64,000 nucleotides of DNA from Ranitomeya variabilis (GCF_051348905.1 NC_135232.1:789870775-789934774); one strand, 5' to 3'. Counted from the first letter of the stretch, positions 21,759-35,343 are shown. Notes: a model not told the origin generated them from the sequence alone. A program made the numbers and translations.

Positions 21759-23084
21759 TATTTTAAAGTTTGTGTGACATTCATACTTTGTCTCAGTTGT
21801 TGGAAATATGAAAAAGGAAAAAAAATGTATCAGATCTGCGCTCCATATTAACATTTAGAGAAAATTAGAAGCCGTATTTAGGTTTGAACTTGTCAAAGAA
21901 CGTAGAAGGAGCAGATACTAAAGGCTCATTGACACAAACAATAGCATATAGGGCACAATAAATTATTGCATATTGTTTGTCTAGTGATTGGTGTTCTGTT
22001 TCCTGTTTTCAGTAGTCCCAAGTTCTTTTTTTAATTTGAACCTTTTTAAAAGTCATTTTTGTATGTGTTTACAAGATATGCAAAACGTGGACATTCTTTG
22101 GCTAAAAAGTGTCGAAATAAGTTTAAAGATGAGAACAGAGTGATATCAGCTGCCTTGTCCTCATAAACACTTTCTGCTTCGCTAACGAGATCACTGAAAT
22201 CATGTAAGCAGGTAATTTTTGGAGAGCCGAAATTCAGTGGAAATGAGTTTTTTGTTATTAAGTTAATTTTTATGGTAAGAAATTAGTTTATAATTTTGGA
22301 CAAATCATCTGATCTCTTTTCATAATAATCTAGCGTTAACACAAATTACCACTATAAAATCTGAAGCAGTAAACTTTGTGAAAGCCAAATTTTGTATCAG
22401 TCTGAAATCTTTTGGCCATTAATGTACAGTCCTAGATATTTTTAGAAAAACTGTAAAAGGAAAAAATGAGGAAAGGAAAAACTTCTAAAGAAAAGCATAG
22501 CTGACTTCTAAAATCAGGATATCTAGCAGGAGCACTCCAGAAAATTTCCCTGCATTTATTTGGACTAAAACAAATGTTCTCTGATAGTCTTATCATATGG
22601 CTAAAATTATTTCCTTTGTTTTGACTAATATCCTTCCCAAACCAGTGTCCCATTAGCGTACAACGAAACTGATGTTCCAAGCCATTTTTCTAGGCTTAAG
22701 TTCCTAAGGGTCAGTGGCTACTGCATTGAAGCTGTAGAAAGTAAAAAAGATCAAAGCTTGAGAGTCAGAAACCAGCAAAATCAACCCCTTTTGTGGTCTT
22801 GCATACATTACTGTGCCACATTTTACCAACAGGGAACTCTGTTAGTAATTTATAATGAACTCCTGGCATGTAAGACTAAAAAAGTGCATGTAATGAGTTT
22901 TAGTATGAAATAGATCTTTCCCTTTTACATTATATGCATTTTCTTTCTGATCAGTTTTACCTTTACAAATAAGAAAAAAAAAGCAAAGTTCCATAGAGAA
23001 AAGAAATCTTTCTGTTATCCAGTCATCAGGAACATGTTGAGTATCTAGATTTGACAAAACACCTACTTCAAGTAAGAGACTTGT

Positions 23085-23170
23085 GGCTCTGTGGCGCAAT
23101 GGATAGCGCATTGGACTTCTAGGGAACTGATGTGATTCAAAGGTTGTGGGTTCGAGTCCCACTAGAGTCA
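23085..23170 (+). tRNA. tRNA-Arg-TCT: tRNA-Arg (UCU), A73/U66 allele, unit 16 (transposon-bearing unit)
   Basis: Intact; the transposon lies 368 bp downstream, outside the gene. Anticodon 23118-23120, intron 23122-23134, TTTT 23173-23176. About 115 bp upstream a C-to-A change merges an A-run (AAGAAAAAAAAAGC). Confidence 0.93.
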
Positions 23171-23534
23171 TATTTTAAAGTTTGTGTGACATTCATACTT
23201 TGTCTCAGTTGTTGGAAATATGAAAAAGGAAAAAAAATGTATCAGATCTGCGCTTCATATTAACATTTAGAGAAAATTAGAAGCCGTATTTAGGTTTGAA
23301 CTTGTCAAAGAACGTAGAAGGAGCAGAAACAAAAGGCTCATTGACACAAACAATAGCATATAGGGCACAATAAATTATTGCATATTGTTTGTCTAGTGAT
23401 TGGTGTTCAGTTTCCTGTTTTCAGTAGTCCCAAGTTGTTTTTTTAATTTGAACCTTTTTAAAAGTCATTTTTGTATGTGTTTACAAGATATGCAAAACGT
23501 GGACATTCTTTGGCTAAAAAGTGTCGAAATAAGT

Positions 23535-23538
23535 TTAA
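23535..23538. repeat. TTAA target-site copy, left of the transposon
   Basis: TTAA directly before CCCC. The empty site in all other units reads AAGTTTAAAGATGAG, which contains one TTAA. Confidence 0.95.
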
Positions 23539-24497
23539 CCCCTTAGTGACGGAGCCAAATTTTTTAAATCTGACCAGTGTCACTTTATGTGATAATAACT
23601 CTGCAACGCTTCAACAAATCCCAGTGATTTTGAGACTGTTTTTTCATGACACATTATGCTTTATGATAATGGTAAATCTAGGTCAATATGTTTTGTGTTT
23701 ATTTATAAAAAGTATAAAAAATTTTAGTAAAATGTTAAAAAATTTGCACTTTTCTAAATTTGAATGATTATCTCTTTAATCCAGATGGTCACACCACAGC
23801 AAACCATTAATAAATAACATTTCCCACATGTCGGCTTTACAACAGCACCATTTGTAAAATGTTATTTTGTTTTGTTAGCATTTTATGAGGTTTAAAAATG
23901 TAGCATAAATTTTTCATATTTTCAAGGAAATTTACACAATTTCTTTTTTTAGGGACTTATCCATGTTTGAAGTGACTTTAGGGGTCCTATATATTAGAAA
24001 AACCCCAAAAGTGATAACATTTTAAAAACAGTACCCCTTGACATATTGAAAACTGCTGTCAGGTAGTTTATTAACCATTCAGGTGCTTTACAGGAATTAA
24101 TGAAGAGTGGCATGACAGAATTGAAAATGTGTATTTTTACCACCTAAATGCCTCTAACTTCTGAACAGATTACTACAGCAGTCAGACTGTAAGGCTGCTA
24201 TTTGGTCATGAACTGACATGGCAAACATCAGGACCACAAAATCATGATCTGAGGGCACCAATTTGGATAAAGAGGAAGCCCTCACACTCTGTTAACCATT
24301 TATATGATGTAGTCACTACTGACCGCAGCATCTAAGGGGTTAAACAGATTTGGATGGTGCAAACACTGATCATGGCTGATACAGCAAGTTGTCAGCTATA
24401 GTGTACAGCCGACAGCTGCTGGATTGTCACCTGTATGGGGATGCTATTCTCTTATATCTCAGGTCAGTTAAAAGACGTATTGGCTGTCATTAAGGGG
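23539..24497. mobile_element. piggyBac-type non-autonomous DNA transposon (MITE-like), 959 bp
   Basis: It interrupts unit 16 at a TTAA that is present once in every other unit; here TTAA flanks both ends (23535-23538 and 24498-24501), accounting exactly for the extra 963 bp. TTAA duplication is the hallmark of the piggyBac superfamily. The ends are inverted repeats: CCCCTTAGTGAC (23539-23550) against GTCATTAAGGGG (24486-24497), one mismatch in 12. After a 2-nt gap the match extends with AGCCAA (23553-23558) against TTGGCT (24480-24485). No transposase frame is present. The interior resembles repeats I recall from frog genomes, from memory only. An internal TAAGGGG followed by TTAA at 24333-24343 hints at composite origin. 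The perfect target copies and presence in a single unit suggest a recent insertion relative to the array. Confidence 0.9.
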
Positions 24498-24501
24498 TTA
24501 A
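24498..24501. repeat. TTAA target-site copy, right of the transposon
   Basis: TTAA directly after GGGG, continuing into AGATGAGAACAG as in uninterrupted units. Confidence 0.95.
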
Positions 24502-25459
24502 AGATGAGAACAGAGTGATATCAGCTGCCTTGTCCTCATAAACACTTTCTGCTTCGCTAACGAGATCACTGAAATCATGTAAGCAGGTAATTTTTGGAGA
24601 GCCGAAATTCAGTGGAAATGAGTTTTTTGTTATTAAGTTAATTTTTATGGTAAGAAATTAGTTTATAATTTTGGACAAATCATCTGATCTCTTTTCATAA
24701 TAATCTAGCGTTAACACAAATTACCACTATAAAATCTGAAGCAGTAAACTTTGTGAAAGCCAAATTTTGTATCAGTCTGAAATCTTTTGGCCATTAATGT
24801 ACAGTCCTAGATATTTTTAGAAAAACTGTAAAAGGAAAAAATGAGGAAAGGAAAAACTTCTAAAGAAAAGCATAGCTGACTTCTAAAATCAGGATATCTA
24901 GCAGGAGCACTCCAGAAAATTTCCCTGCATTTATTTGGACTAAAACAAATGTTCTCTGATAGTCTTATCATATGGCTAAAATTATTTCCTTTGTTTTGAC
25001 TAATATCCTTCCCAAACCAGTGTCCCATTAGCGTACAACGAAACTGATGTTCCAAGCCATTTTTCTAGGCTTAAGTTCCTAAGGGTCAGAGGCTACTGCA
25101 TTGAAGCTGTAGAAAGTAAAAAAGATCAAAGCTTGAGAGTCAGAAACCAGCAAAATCAACCCCTTTTGTGGTCTTGCATACATTACTGTGCCACATTTTA
25201 CCAACAGGGAACTCTGTTAGTAATTTATAATGAACTCCTGGCATGTAAGACTAAAAAAGTACATGTAATGAGTTTTAGTATGAAATAGATCTTTCCCTTT
25301 TACATTATATGTATTTTCTTTCTGATCAGTTTTACCTTTACAAATAAGAAAACAAAAGCAAAGTTCCATAGAGAAAAGAAATCTTTCTGTTATCCAGTCA
25401 TCAGGAAAATGTTGAGTATCTAGATTTGACAAAACACCTACTTCAAGTAAGAGACTTGT

Positions 25460-25545
25460 GGCTCTGTGGCGCAATGGATAGCGCATTGGACTTCTAGGGA
25501 ACTGATGTGATTCAAAGGTTGTGGGTTCGAGTCCCACCAGAGTCG
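25460..25545 (+). tRNA. tRNA-Arg-TCT: tRNA-Arg (UCU), G73 allele, unit 17
   Basis: Intact. Anticodon 25493-25495, intron 25497-25509, TTTT 25548-25551. This unit starts the run with TCTTAGTTG in the downstream spacer (units 17, 19, 21, 23, 25, 28). Confidence 0.96.
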
Positions 25546-26871
25546 TATTTTAAAGTTTGTGTGACATTCATACTTTGTCTTAGTTGTTGGAAATATGAAA
25601 AAGGAAAAAAAATGTATCAGATCTGCGCTCCATATTAACATTTAGAGAAAATTAGAAGCCGTATTTAGGTTTGAACTTGTCAAAGAACGTAGAAGGAGCA
25701 GATACTAAAGGCTCATTGACACAAACAATAGCATATAGGGCACAATAAATTATTGCATATTGTTTGTCTAGTGATTGGTGTTCTGTTTCCTGTTTTCAGT
25801 AGTCCCAAGTTCTTTTTTTAATTTGAACCTTTTTAAAAGTCATTTTTGTATGTGTTTACAAGATATGCAAAACGTGGACATTCTTTGGCTAAAAAGTGTC
25901 GAAATAAGTTTAAAGATGAGAACAGAGTGATATCAGCTGCCTTGTCCTCATAAACACTTTCTGCTTCGCTAACGAGATCACTGAAATCATGTAAGCAGGT
26001 AATTTTTGGAGAGCCGAAATTCAGTGGAAATGAGTTTTTTGTTATTAAGTTAATTTTTATGGTAAGAAATTAGTTTATAATTTTGGACAAATCATCTGAT
26101 CTCTTTTCATAATAATCTAGCATTAACACAAATTACCACTATAAAATCTGAAGCAGTAAACTTTGTGAAAGCCAAATTTTGTATCAGTCTGAAATCTTTT
26201 GGCCATTAATGTACAGTCCTAGATATTTTTAGAAAAACTGTAAAAGGAAAAAATGAGGAAAGGAAAAACTTCTAAAGAAAAGCATAGCTGACTTCTAAAA
26301 TCAGGATATCTAGCAGGAGCACTCCAGAAAATTTCCCTGCATTTATTTGGACTAAAACAAATGTTCTCTGATAGTCTTATCATATGGCTAAAATTATTTC
26401 CTTTGTTTTGACTAATATCCTTCCCAAACCAGTGTCCCATTAGCGTACAACGAAACTGATGTTCCAAGCCATTTTTCTAGGCTTAAGTTCCTAAGGGTCA
26501 GTGGCTACTGCATTGAAGCTGTAGAAAGTAAAAAAGATCAAAGCTTGAGAGTCAGAAACCAGCAAAATCAACCCCTTTTGTGGTCTTGCATACATTACTG
26601 TGCCACATTTTACCAACAGGGAACTCTGTTAGTAATTTATAATGAACTCCTGGCATGTAAGACTAAAAAAGTGCATGTAATGAGTTTTAGTATGAAATAG
26701 ATCTTTCCCTTTTACATTATATGCATTTTCTTTCTGATCAGTTTTACCTTTACAAATAAGAAAACAAAAGCAAAGTTCCATAGAGAAAAGAAATCTTTCT
26801 GTTATCCAGTCATCAGTAACATGTTGTGTATCTAGATTTGACAAAACACCTACTTCAAGTAAGAGACTTGT

Positions 26872-26957
26872 GGCTCTGTGGCGCAATGGATAGCGCATTG
26901 GACTTCTAGGGAACTGATGTGATTCAAAGGTTGTGGGTTCGAGTCCCACTAGAGTCA
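26872..26957 (+). tRNA. tRNA-Arg-TCT: tRNA-Arg (UCU), A73/U66 allele, unit 18
   Basis: Intact. Anticodon 26905-26907, intron 26909-26921, TTTT 26960-26963. The 5' flank has two private changes (CATCAGTAACATG and TTGTGTATC). The unit is tagged CTAGCATTAAC, shared with units 20, 22, 24 and 29. Confidence 0.93.
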
Positions 26958-28283
26958 TATTTTAAAGTTTGTGTGACATTCATACTTTGTCTCAGTTGTT
27001 GGAAATATGAAAAAGGAAAAAAAATGTATCAGATCTGCGCTTCATATTAACATTTAGAGAAAATTAGAAGCCGTATTTAGGTTTGAACTTGTCAAAGAAC
27101 GTAGAAGGAGCAGAAACAAAAGGCTCATTGACACAAACAATAGCATATAGGGCACAATAAATTATTGCATATTGTTTGTCTAGTGATTGGTGTTCAGTTT
27201 CCTGTTTTCAGTAGTCCCAAGTTGTTTTTTTAATTTGAACCTTTTTAAAAGTCATTTTTGTATGTGTTTACAAGATATGCAAAACGTGGACATTCTTTGG
27301 CTAAAAAGTGTCGAAATAAGTTTAAAGATGAGAACAGAGTGATATCAGCTGCCTTGTCCTCATAAACACTTTCTGCTTCGCTAACGAGATCACTGAAATC
27401 ATGTAAGCAGGTAATTTTTGGAGAGCCGAAATTCAGTGGAAATGAGTTTTTTGTTATTAAGTTAATTTTTATGGTAAGAAATTAGTTTATAATTTTGGAC
27501 AAATCATCTGATCTCTTTTCATAATAATCTAGCGTTAACACAAATTACCACTATAAAATCTGAAGCAGTAAACTTTGTGAAAGCCAAATTTTGTATCAGT
27601 CTGAAATCTTTTGGCCATTAATGTACAGTCCTAGATATTTTTAGAAAAACTGTAAAAGGAAAAAATGAGGAAAGGAAAAACTTCTAAAGAAAAGCATAGC
27701 TGACTTCTAAAATCAGGATATCTAGCAGGAGCACTCCAGAAAATTTCCCTGCATTTATTTGGACTAAAACAAATGTTCTCTGATAGTCTTATCATATGGC
27801 TAAAATTATTTCCTTTGTTTTGACTAATATCCTTCCCAAACCAGTGTCCCATTAGCGTACAACGAAACTGATGTTCCAAGCCATTTTTCTAGGCTTAAGT
27901 TCCTAAGGGTCAGAGGCTACTGCATTGAAGCTGTAGAAAGTAAAAAAGATCAAAGCTTGAGAGTCAGAAACCAGCAAAATCAACCCCTTTTGTGGTCTTG
28001 CATACATTACTGTGCCACATTTTACCAACAGGGAACTCTGTTAGTAATTTATAATGAACTCCTGGCATGTAAGACTAAAAAAGTACATGTAATGAGTTTT
28101 AGTATGAAATAGATCTTTCCCTTTTACATTATATGTATTTTCTTTCTGATCAGTTTTACCTTTACAAATAAGAAAACAAAAGCAAAGTTCCATAGAGAAA
28201 AGAAATCTTTCTGTTATCCAGTCATCAGGAAAATGTTGAGTATCTAGATTTGACAAAACACCTACTTCAAGTAAGAGACTTGT

Positions 28284-28369
28284 GGCTCTGTGGCGCAATG
28301 GATAGCGCATTGGACTTCTAGGGAACTGATGTGATTCAAAGGTTGTGGGTTCGAGTCCCACCAGAGTCG
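28284..28369 (+). tRNA. tRNA-Arg-TCT: tRNA-Arg (UCU), G73 allele, unit 19
   Basis: Intact. Anticodon 28317-28319, intron 28321-28333, TTTT 28372-28375. Confidence 0.96.
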
Positions 28370-29695
28370 TATTTTAAAGTTTGTGTGACATTCATACTTT
28401 GTCTTAGTTGTTGGAAATATGAAAAAGGAAAAAAAATGTATCAGATCTGCGCTCCATATTAACATTTAGAGAAAATTAGAAGCCGTATTTAGGTTTGAAC
28501 TTGTCAAAGAACGTAGAAGGAGCAGATACTAAAGGCTCATTGACACAAACAATAGCATATAGGGCACAATAAATTATTGCATATTGTTTGTCTAGTGATT
28601 GGTGTTCTGTTTCCTGTTTTCAGTAGTCCCAAGTTCTTTTTTTAATTTGAACCTTTTTAAAAGTCATTTTTGTATGTGTTTACAAGATATGCAAAACGTG
28701 GACATTCTTTGGCTAAAAAGTGTCGAAATAAGTTTAAAGATGAGAACAGAGTGATATCAGCTGCCTTGTCCTCATAAACACTTTCTGCTTCGCTAACGAG
28801 ATCACTGAAATCATGTAAGCAGGTAATTTTTGGAGAGCCGAAATTCAGTGGAAATGAGTTTTTTGTTATTAAGTTAATTTTTATGGTAAGAAATTAGTTT
28901 ATAATTTTGGACAAATCATCTGATCTCTTTTCATAATAATCTAGCATTAACACAAATTACCACTATAAAATCTGAAGCAGTAAACTTTGTGAAAGCCAAA
29001 TTTTGTATCAGTCTGAAATCTTTTGGCCATTAATGTACAGTCCTAGATATTTTTAGAAAAACTGTAAAAGGAAAAAATGAGGAAAGGAAAAACTTCTAAA
29101 GAAAAGCATAGCTGACTTCTAAAATCAGGATATCTAGCAGGAGCACTCCAGAAAATTTCCCTGCATTTATTTGGACTAAAACAAATGTTCTCTGATAGTC
29201 TTATCATATGGCTAAAATTATTTCCTTTGTTTTGACTAATATCCTTCCCAAACCAGTGTCCCATTAGCGTACAACGAAACTGATGTTCCAAGCCATTTTT
29301 CTAGGCTTAAGTTCCTAAGGGTCAGTGGCTACTGCATTGAAGCTGTAGAAAGTAAAAAAGATCAAAGCTTGAGAGTCAGAAACCAGCAAAATCAACCCCT
29401 TTTGTGGTCTTGCATACATTACTGTGCCACATTTTACCAACAGGGAACTCTGTTAGTAATTTATAATGAACTCCTGGCATGTAAGACTAAAAAAGTGCAT
29501 GTAATGAGTTTTAGTATGAAATAGATCTTTCCCTTTTACATTATATGCATTTTCTTTCTGATCAGTTTTACCTTTACAAATAAGAAAACAAAAGCAAAGT
29601 TCCATAGAGAAAAGAAATCTTTCTGTTATCCAGTCATCAGGAACATGTTGAGTATCTAGATTTGACAAAACACCTACTTCAAGTAAGAGACTTGT

Positions 29696-29781
29696 GGCTC
29701 TGTGGCGCAATGGATAGCGCATTGGACTTCTAGGGAACTGATGTGATTCAAAGGTTGTGGGTTCGAGTCCCACTAGAGTCA
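29696..29781 (+). tRNA. tRNA-Arg-TCT: tRNA-Arg (UCU), A73/U66 allele, unit 20
   Basis: Intact. Anticodon 29729-29731, intron 29733-29745, TTTT 29784-29787. Confidence 0.93.
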
Positions 29782-31107
29782 TATTTTAAAGTTTGTGTGA
29801 CATTCATACTTTGTCTCAGTTGTTGGAAATATGAAAAAGGAAAAAAAATGTATCAGATCTGCGCTTCATATTAACATTTAGAGAAAATTAGAAGCCGTAT
29901 TTAGGTTTGAACTTGTCAAAGAACGTAGAAGGAGCAGAAACAAAAGGCTCATTGACACAAACAATAGCATATAGGGCACAATAAATTATTGCATATTGTT
30001 TGTCTAGTGATTGGTGTTCAGTTTCCTGTTTTCAGTAGTCCCAAGTTGTTTTTTTAATTTGAACCTTTTTAAAAGTCATTTTTGTATGTGTTTACAAGAT
30101 ATGCAAAACGTGGACATTCTTTGGCTAAAAAGTGTCGAAATAAGTTTAAAGATGAGAACAGAGTGATATCAGCTGCCTTGTCCTCATAAACACTTTCTGC
30201 TTCGCTAACGAGATCACTGAAATCATGTAAGCAGGTAATTTTTGGAGAGCCGAAATTCAGTGGAAATGAGTTTTTTGTTATTAAGTTAATTTTTATGGTA
30301 AGAAATTAGTTTATAATTTTGGACAAATCATCTGATCTCTTTTCATAATAATCTAGCGTTAACACAAATTACCACTATAAAATCTGAAGCAGTAAACTTT
30401 GTGAAAGCCAAATTTTGTATCAGTCTGAAATCTTTTGGCCATTAATGTACAGTCCTAGATATTTTTAGAAAAACTGTAAAAGGAAAAAATGAGGAAAGGA
30501 AAAACTTCTAAAGAAAAGCATAGCTGACTTCTAAAATCAGGATATCTAGCAGGAGCACTCCAGAAAATTTCCCTGCATTTATTTGGACTAAAACAAATGT
30601 TCTCTGATAGTCTTATCATATGGCTAAAATTATTTCCTTTGTTTTGACTAATATCCTTCCCAAACCAGTGTCCCATTAGCGTACAACGAAACTGATGTTC
30701 CAAGCCATTTTTCTAGGCTTAAGTTCCTAAGGGTCAGAGGCTACTGCATTGAAGCTGTAGAAAGTAAAAAAGATCAAAGCTTGAGAGTCAGAAACCAGCA
30801 AAATCAACCCCTTTTGTGGTCTTGCATACATTACTGTGCCACATTTTACCAACAGGGAACTCTGTTAGTAATTTATAATGAACTCCTGGCATGTAAGACT
30901 AAAAAAGTACATGTAATGAGTTTTAGTATGAAATAGATCTTTCCCTTTTACATTATATGTATTTTCTTTCTGATCAGTTTTACCTTTACAAATAAGAAAA
31001 CAAAAGCAAAGTTCCATAGAGAAAAGAAATCTTTCTGTTATCCAGTCATCAGGAAAATGTTGAGTATCTAGATTTGACAAAACACCTACTTCAAGTAAGA
31101 GACTTGT

Positions 31108-31193
31108 GGCTCTGTGGCGCAATGGATAGCGCATTGGACTTCTAGGGAACTGATGTGATTCAAAGGTTGTGGGTTCGAGTCCCACCAGAGTCG
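31108..31193 (+). tRNA. tRNA-Arg-TCT: tRNA-Arg (UCU), G73 allele, unit 21
   Basis: Intact. Anticodon 31141-31143, intron 31145-31157, TTTT 31196-31199. Confidence 0.96.
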
Positions 31194-32519
31194 TATTTTA
31201 AAGTTTGTGTGACATTCATACTTTGTCTTAGTTGTTGGAAATATGAAAAAGGAAAAAAAATGTATCAGATCTGCGCTCCATATTAACATTTAGAGAAAAT
31301 TAGAAGCCGTATTTAGGTTTGAACTTGTCAAAGAACGTAGAAGGAGCAGATACTAAAGGCTCATTGACACAAACAATAGCATATAGGGCACAATAAATTA
31401 TTGCATATTGTTTGTCTAGTGATTGGTGTTCTGTTTCCTGTTTTCAGTAGTCCCAAGTTCTTTTTTTAATTTGAACCTTTTTAAAAGTCATTTTTGTATG
31501 TGTTTACAAGATATGCAAAACGTGGACATTCTTTGGCTAAAAAGTGTCGAAATAAGTTTAAAGATGAGAACAGAGTGATATCAGCTGCCTTGTCCTCATA
31601 AACACTTTCTGCTTCGCTAACGAGATCACTGAAATCATGTAAGCAGGTAATTTTTGGAGAGCCGAAATTCAGTGGAAATGAGTTTTTTGTTATTAAGTTA
31701 ATTTTTATGGTAAGAAATTAGTTTATAATTTTGGACAAATCATCTGATCTCTTTTCATAATAATCTAGCATTAACACAAATTACCACTATAAAATCTGAA
31801 GCAGTAAACTTTGTGAAAGCCAAATTTTGTATCAGTCTGAAATCTTTTGGCCATTAATGTACAGTCCTAGATATTTTTAGAAAAACTGTAAAAGGAAAAA
31901 ATGAGGAAAGGAAAAACTTCTAAAGAAAAGCATAGCTGACTTCTAAAATCAGGATATCTAGCAGGAGCACTCCAGAAAATTTCCCTGCATTTATTTGGAC
32001 TAAAACAAATGTTCTCTGATAGTCTTATCATATGGCTAAAATTATTTCCTTTGTTTTGACTAATATCCTTCCCAAACCAGTGTCCCATTAGCGTACAACG
32101 AAACTGATGTTCCAAGCCATTTTTCTAGGCTTAAGTTCCTAAGGGTCAGTGGCTACTGCATTGAAGCTGTAGAAAGTAAAAAAGATCAAAGCTTGAGAGT
32201 CAGAAACCAGCAAAATCAACCCCTTTTGTGGTCTTGCATACATTACTGTGCCACATTTTACCAACAGGGAACTCTGTTAGTAATTTATAATGAACTCCTG
32301 GCATGTAAGACTAAAAAAGTGCATGTAATGAGTTTTAGTATGAAATAGATCTTTCCCTTTTACATTATATGCATTTTCTTTCTGATCAGTTTTACCTTTA
32401 CAAATAAGAAAACAAAAGCAAAGTTCCATAGAGAAAAGAAATCTTTCTGTTATCCAGTCATCAGGAACATGTTGAGTATCTAGATTTGACAAAACACCTA
32501 CTTCAAGTAAGAGACTTGT

Positions 32520-32605
32520 GGCTCTGTGGCGCAATGGATAGCGCATTGGACTTCTAGGGAACTGATGTGATTCAAAGGTTGTGGGTTCGAGTCCCACTAG
32601 AGTCA
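32520..32605 (+). tRNA. tRNA-Arg-TCT: tRNA-Arg (UCU), A73/U66 allele, unit 22
   Basis: Intact. Anticodon 32553-32555, intron 32557-32569, TTTT 32608-32611. Confidence 0.93.
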
Positions 32606-33931
32606 TATTTTAAAGTTTGTGTGACATTCATACTTTGTCTCAGTTGTTGGAAATATGAAAAAGGAAAAAAAATGTATCAGATCTGCGCTTCATATTAACA
32701 TTTAGAGAAAATTAGAAGCCGTATTTAGGTTTGAACTTGTCAAAGAACGTAGAAGGAGCAGAAACAAAAGGCTCATTGACACAAACAATAGCATATAGGG
32801 CACAATAAATTATTGCATATTGTTTGTCTAGTGATTGGTGTTCAGTTTCCTGTTTTCAGTAGTCCCAAGTTGTTTTTTTAATTTGAACCTTTTTAAAAGT
32901 CATTTTTGTATGTGTTTACAAGATATGCAAAACGTGGACATTCTTTGGCTAAAAAGTGTCGAAATAAGTTTAAAGATGAGAACAGAGTGATATCAGCTGC
33001 CTTGTCCTCATAAACACTTTCTGCTTCGCTAACGAGATCACTGAAATCATGTAAGCAGGTAATTTTTGGAGAGCCGAAATTCAGTGGAAATGAGTTTTTT
33101 GTTATTAAGTTAATTTTTATGGTAAGAAATTAGTTTATAATTTTGGACAAATCATCTGATCTCTTTTCATAATAATCTAGCGTTAACACAAATTACCACT
33201 ATAAAATCTGAAGCAGTAAACTTTGTGAAAGCCAAATTTTGTATCAGTCTGAAATCTTTTGGCCATTAATGTACAGTCCTAGATATTTTTAGAAAAACTG
33301 TAAAAGGAAAAAATGAGGAAAGGAAAAACTTCTAAAGAAAAGCATAGCTGACTTCTAAAATCAGGATATCTAGCAGGAGCACTCCAGAAAATTTCCCTGC
33401 ATTTATTTGGACTAAAACAAATGTTCTCTGATAGTCTTATCATATGGCTAAAATTATTTCCTTTGTTTTGACTAATATCCTTCCCAAACCAGTGTCCCAT
33501 TAGCGTACAACGAAACTGATGTTCCAAGCCATTTTTCTAGGCTTAAGTTCCTAAGGGTCAGAGGCTACTGCATTGAAGCTGTAGAAAGTAAAAAAGATCA
33601 AAGCTTGAGAGTCAGAAACCAGCAAAATCAACCCCTTTTGTGGTCTTGCATACATTACTGTGCCACATTTTACCAACAGGGAACTCTGTTAGTAATTTAT
33701 AATGAACTCCTGGCATGTAAGACTAAAAAAGTACATGTAATGAGTTTTAGTATGAAATAGATCTTTCCCTTTTACATTATATGTATTTTCTTTCTGATCA
33801 GTTTTACCTTTACAAATAAGAAAACAAAAGCAAAGTTCCATAGAGAAAAGAAATCTTTCTGTTATCCAGTCATCAGGAAAATGTTGAGTATCTAGATTTG
33901 ACAAAACACCTACTTCAAGTAAGAGACTTGT

Positions 33932-34017
33932 GGCTCTGTGGCGCAATGGATAGCGCATTGGACTTCTAGGGAACTGATGTGATTCAAAGGTTGTGGGTTC
34001 GAGTCCCACCAGAGTCG
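33932..34017 (+). tRNA. tRNA-Arg-TCT: tRNA-Arg (UCU), G73 allele, unit 23
   Basis: Intact. Anticodon 33965-33967, intron 33969-33981, TTTT 34020-34023. Confidence 0.96.
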
Positions 34018-35343
34018 TATTTTAAAGTTTGTGTGACATTCATACTTTGTCTTAGTTGTTGGAAATATGAAAAAGGAAAAAAAATGTATCAGATCTGCGC
34101 TCCATATTAACATTTAGAGAAAATTAGAAGCCGTATTTAGGTTTGAACTTGTCAAAGAACGTAGAAGGAGCAGATACTAAAGGCTCATTGACACAAACAA
34201 TAGCATATAGGGCACAATAAATTATTGCATATTGTTTGTCTAGTGATTGGTGTTCTGTTTCCTGTTTTCAGTAGTCCCAAGTTCTTTTTTTAATTTGAAC
34301 CTTTTTAAAAGTCATTTTTGTATGTGTTTACAAGATATGCAAAACGTGGACATTCTTTGGCTAAAAAGTGTCGAAATAAGTTTAAAGATGAGAACAGAGT
34401 GATATCAGCTGCCTTGTCCTCATAAACACTTTCTGCTTCGCTAACGAGATCACTGAAATCATGTAAGCAGGTAATTTTTGGAGAGCCGAAATTCAGTGGA
34501 AATGAGTTTTTTGTTATTAAGTTAATTTTTATGGTAAGAAATTAGTTTATAATTTTGGACAAATCATCTGATCTCTTTTCATAATAATCTAGCATTAACA
34601 CAAATTACCACTATAAAATCTGAAGCAGTAAACTTTGTGAAAGCCAAATTTTGTATCAGTCTGAAATCTTTTGGCCATTAATGTACAGTCCTAGATATTT
34701 TTAGAAAAACTGTAAAAGGAAAAAATGAGGAAAGGAAAAACTTCTAAAGAAAAGCATAGCTGACTTCTAAAATCAGGATATCTAGCAGGAGCACTCCAGA
34801 AAATTTCCCTGCATTTATTTGGACTAAAACAAATGTTCTCTGATAGTCTTATCATATGGCTAAAATTATTTCCTTTGTTTTGACTAATATCCTTCCCAAA
34901 CCAGTGTCCCATTAGCGTACAACGAAACTGATGTTCCAAGCCATTTTTCTAGGCTTAAGTTCCTAAGGGTCAGTGGCTACTGCATTGAAGCTGTAGAAAG
35001 TAAAAAAGATCAAAGCTTGAGAGTCAGAAACCAGCAAAATCAACCCCTTTTGTGGTCTTGCATACATTACTGTGCCACATTTTACCAACAGGGAACTCTG
35101 TTAGTAATTTATAATGAACTCCTGGCATGTAAGACTAAAAAAGTGCATGTAATGAGTTTTAGTATGAAATAGATCTTTCCCTTTTACATTATATGCATTT
35201 TCTTTCTGATCAGTTTTACCTTTACAAATAAGAAAACAAAAGCAAAGTTCCATAGAGAAAAGAAATCTTTCTGTTATCCAGTCATCAGGAACATGTTGAG
35301 TATCTAGATTTGACAAAACACCTACTTCAAGTAAGAGACTTGT

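Noticed and set aside
21651-21854. 67-codon minus-strand frame containing WWDSNPQPLNH
   Set aside because: Antisense tRNA translation in another frame, open only in the G73-type spacer haplotype.
23471-23767. 98-codon plus-strand frame crossing the left end of the transposon
   Set aside because: It starts in array spacer and runs by chance into the AT-rich transposon; it has no transposase motifs and no counterpart in other units.
23539-24497. Retroelement or autonomous transposon interpretation of the insertion
   Set aside because: It has TTAA flanks and short inverted ends, but no long terminal repeats, no poly-A tail and no long reading frame, so it is a non-autonomous cut-and-paste element.
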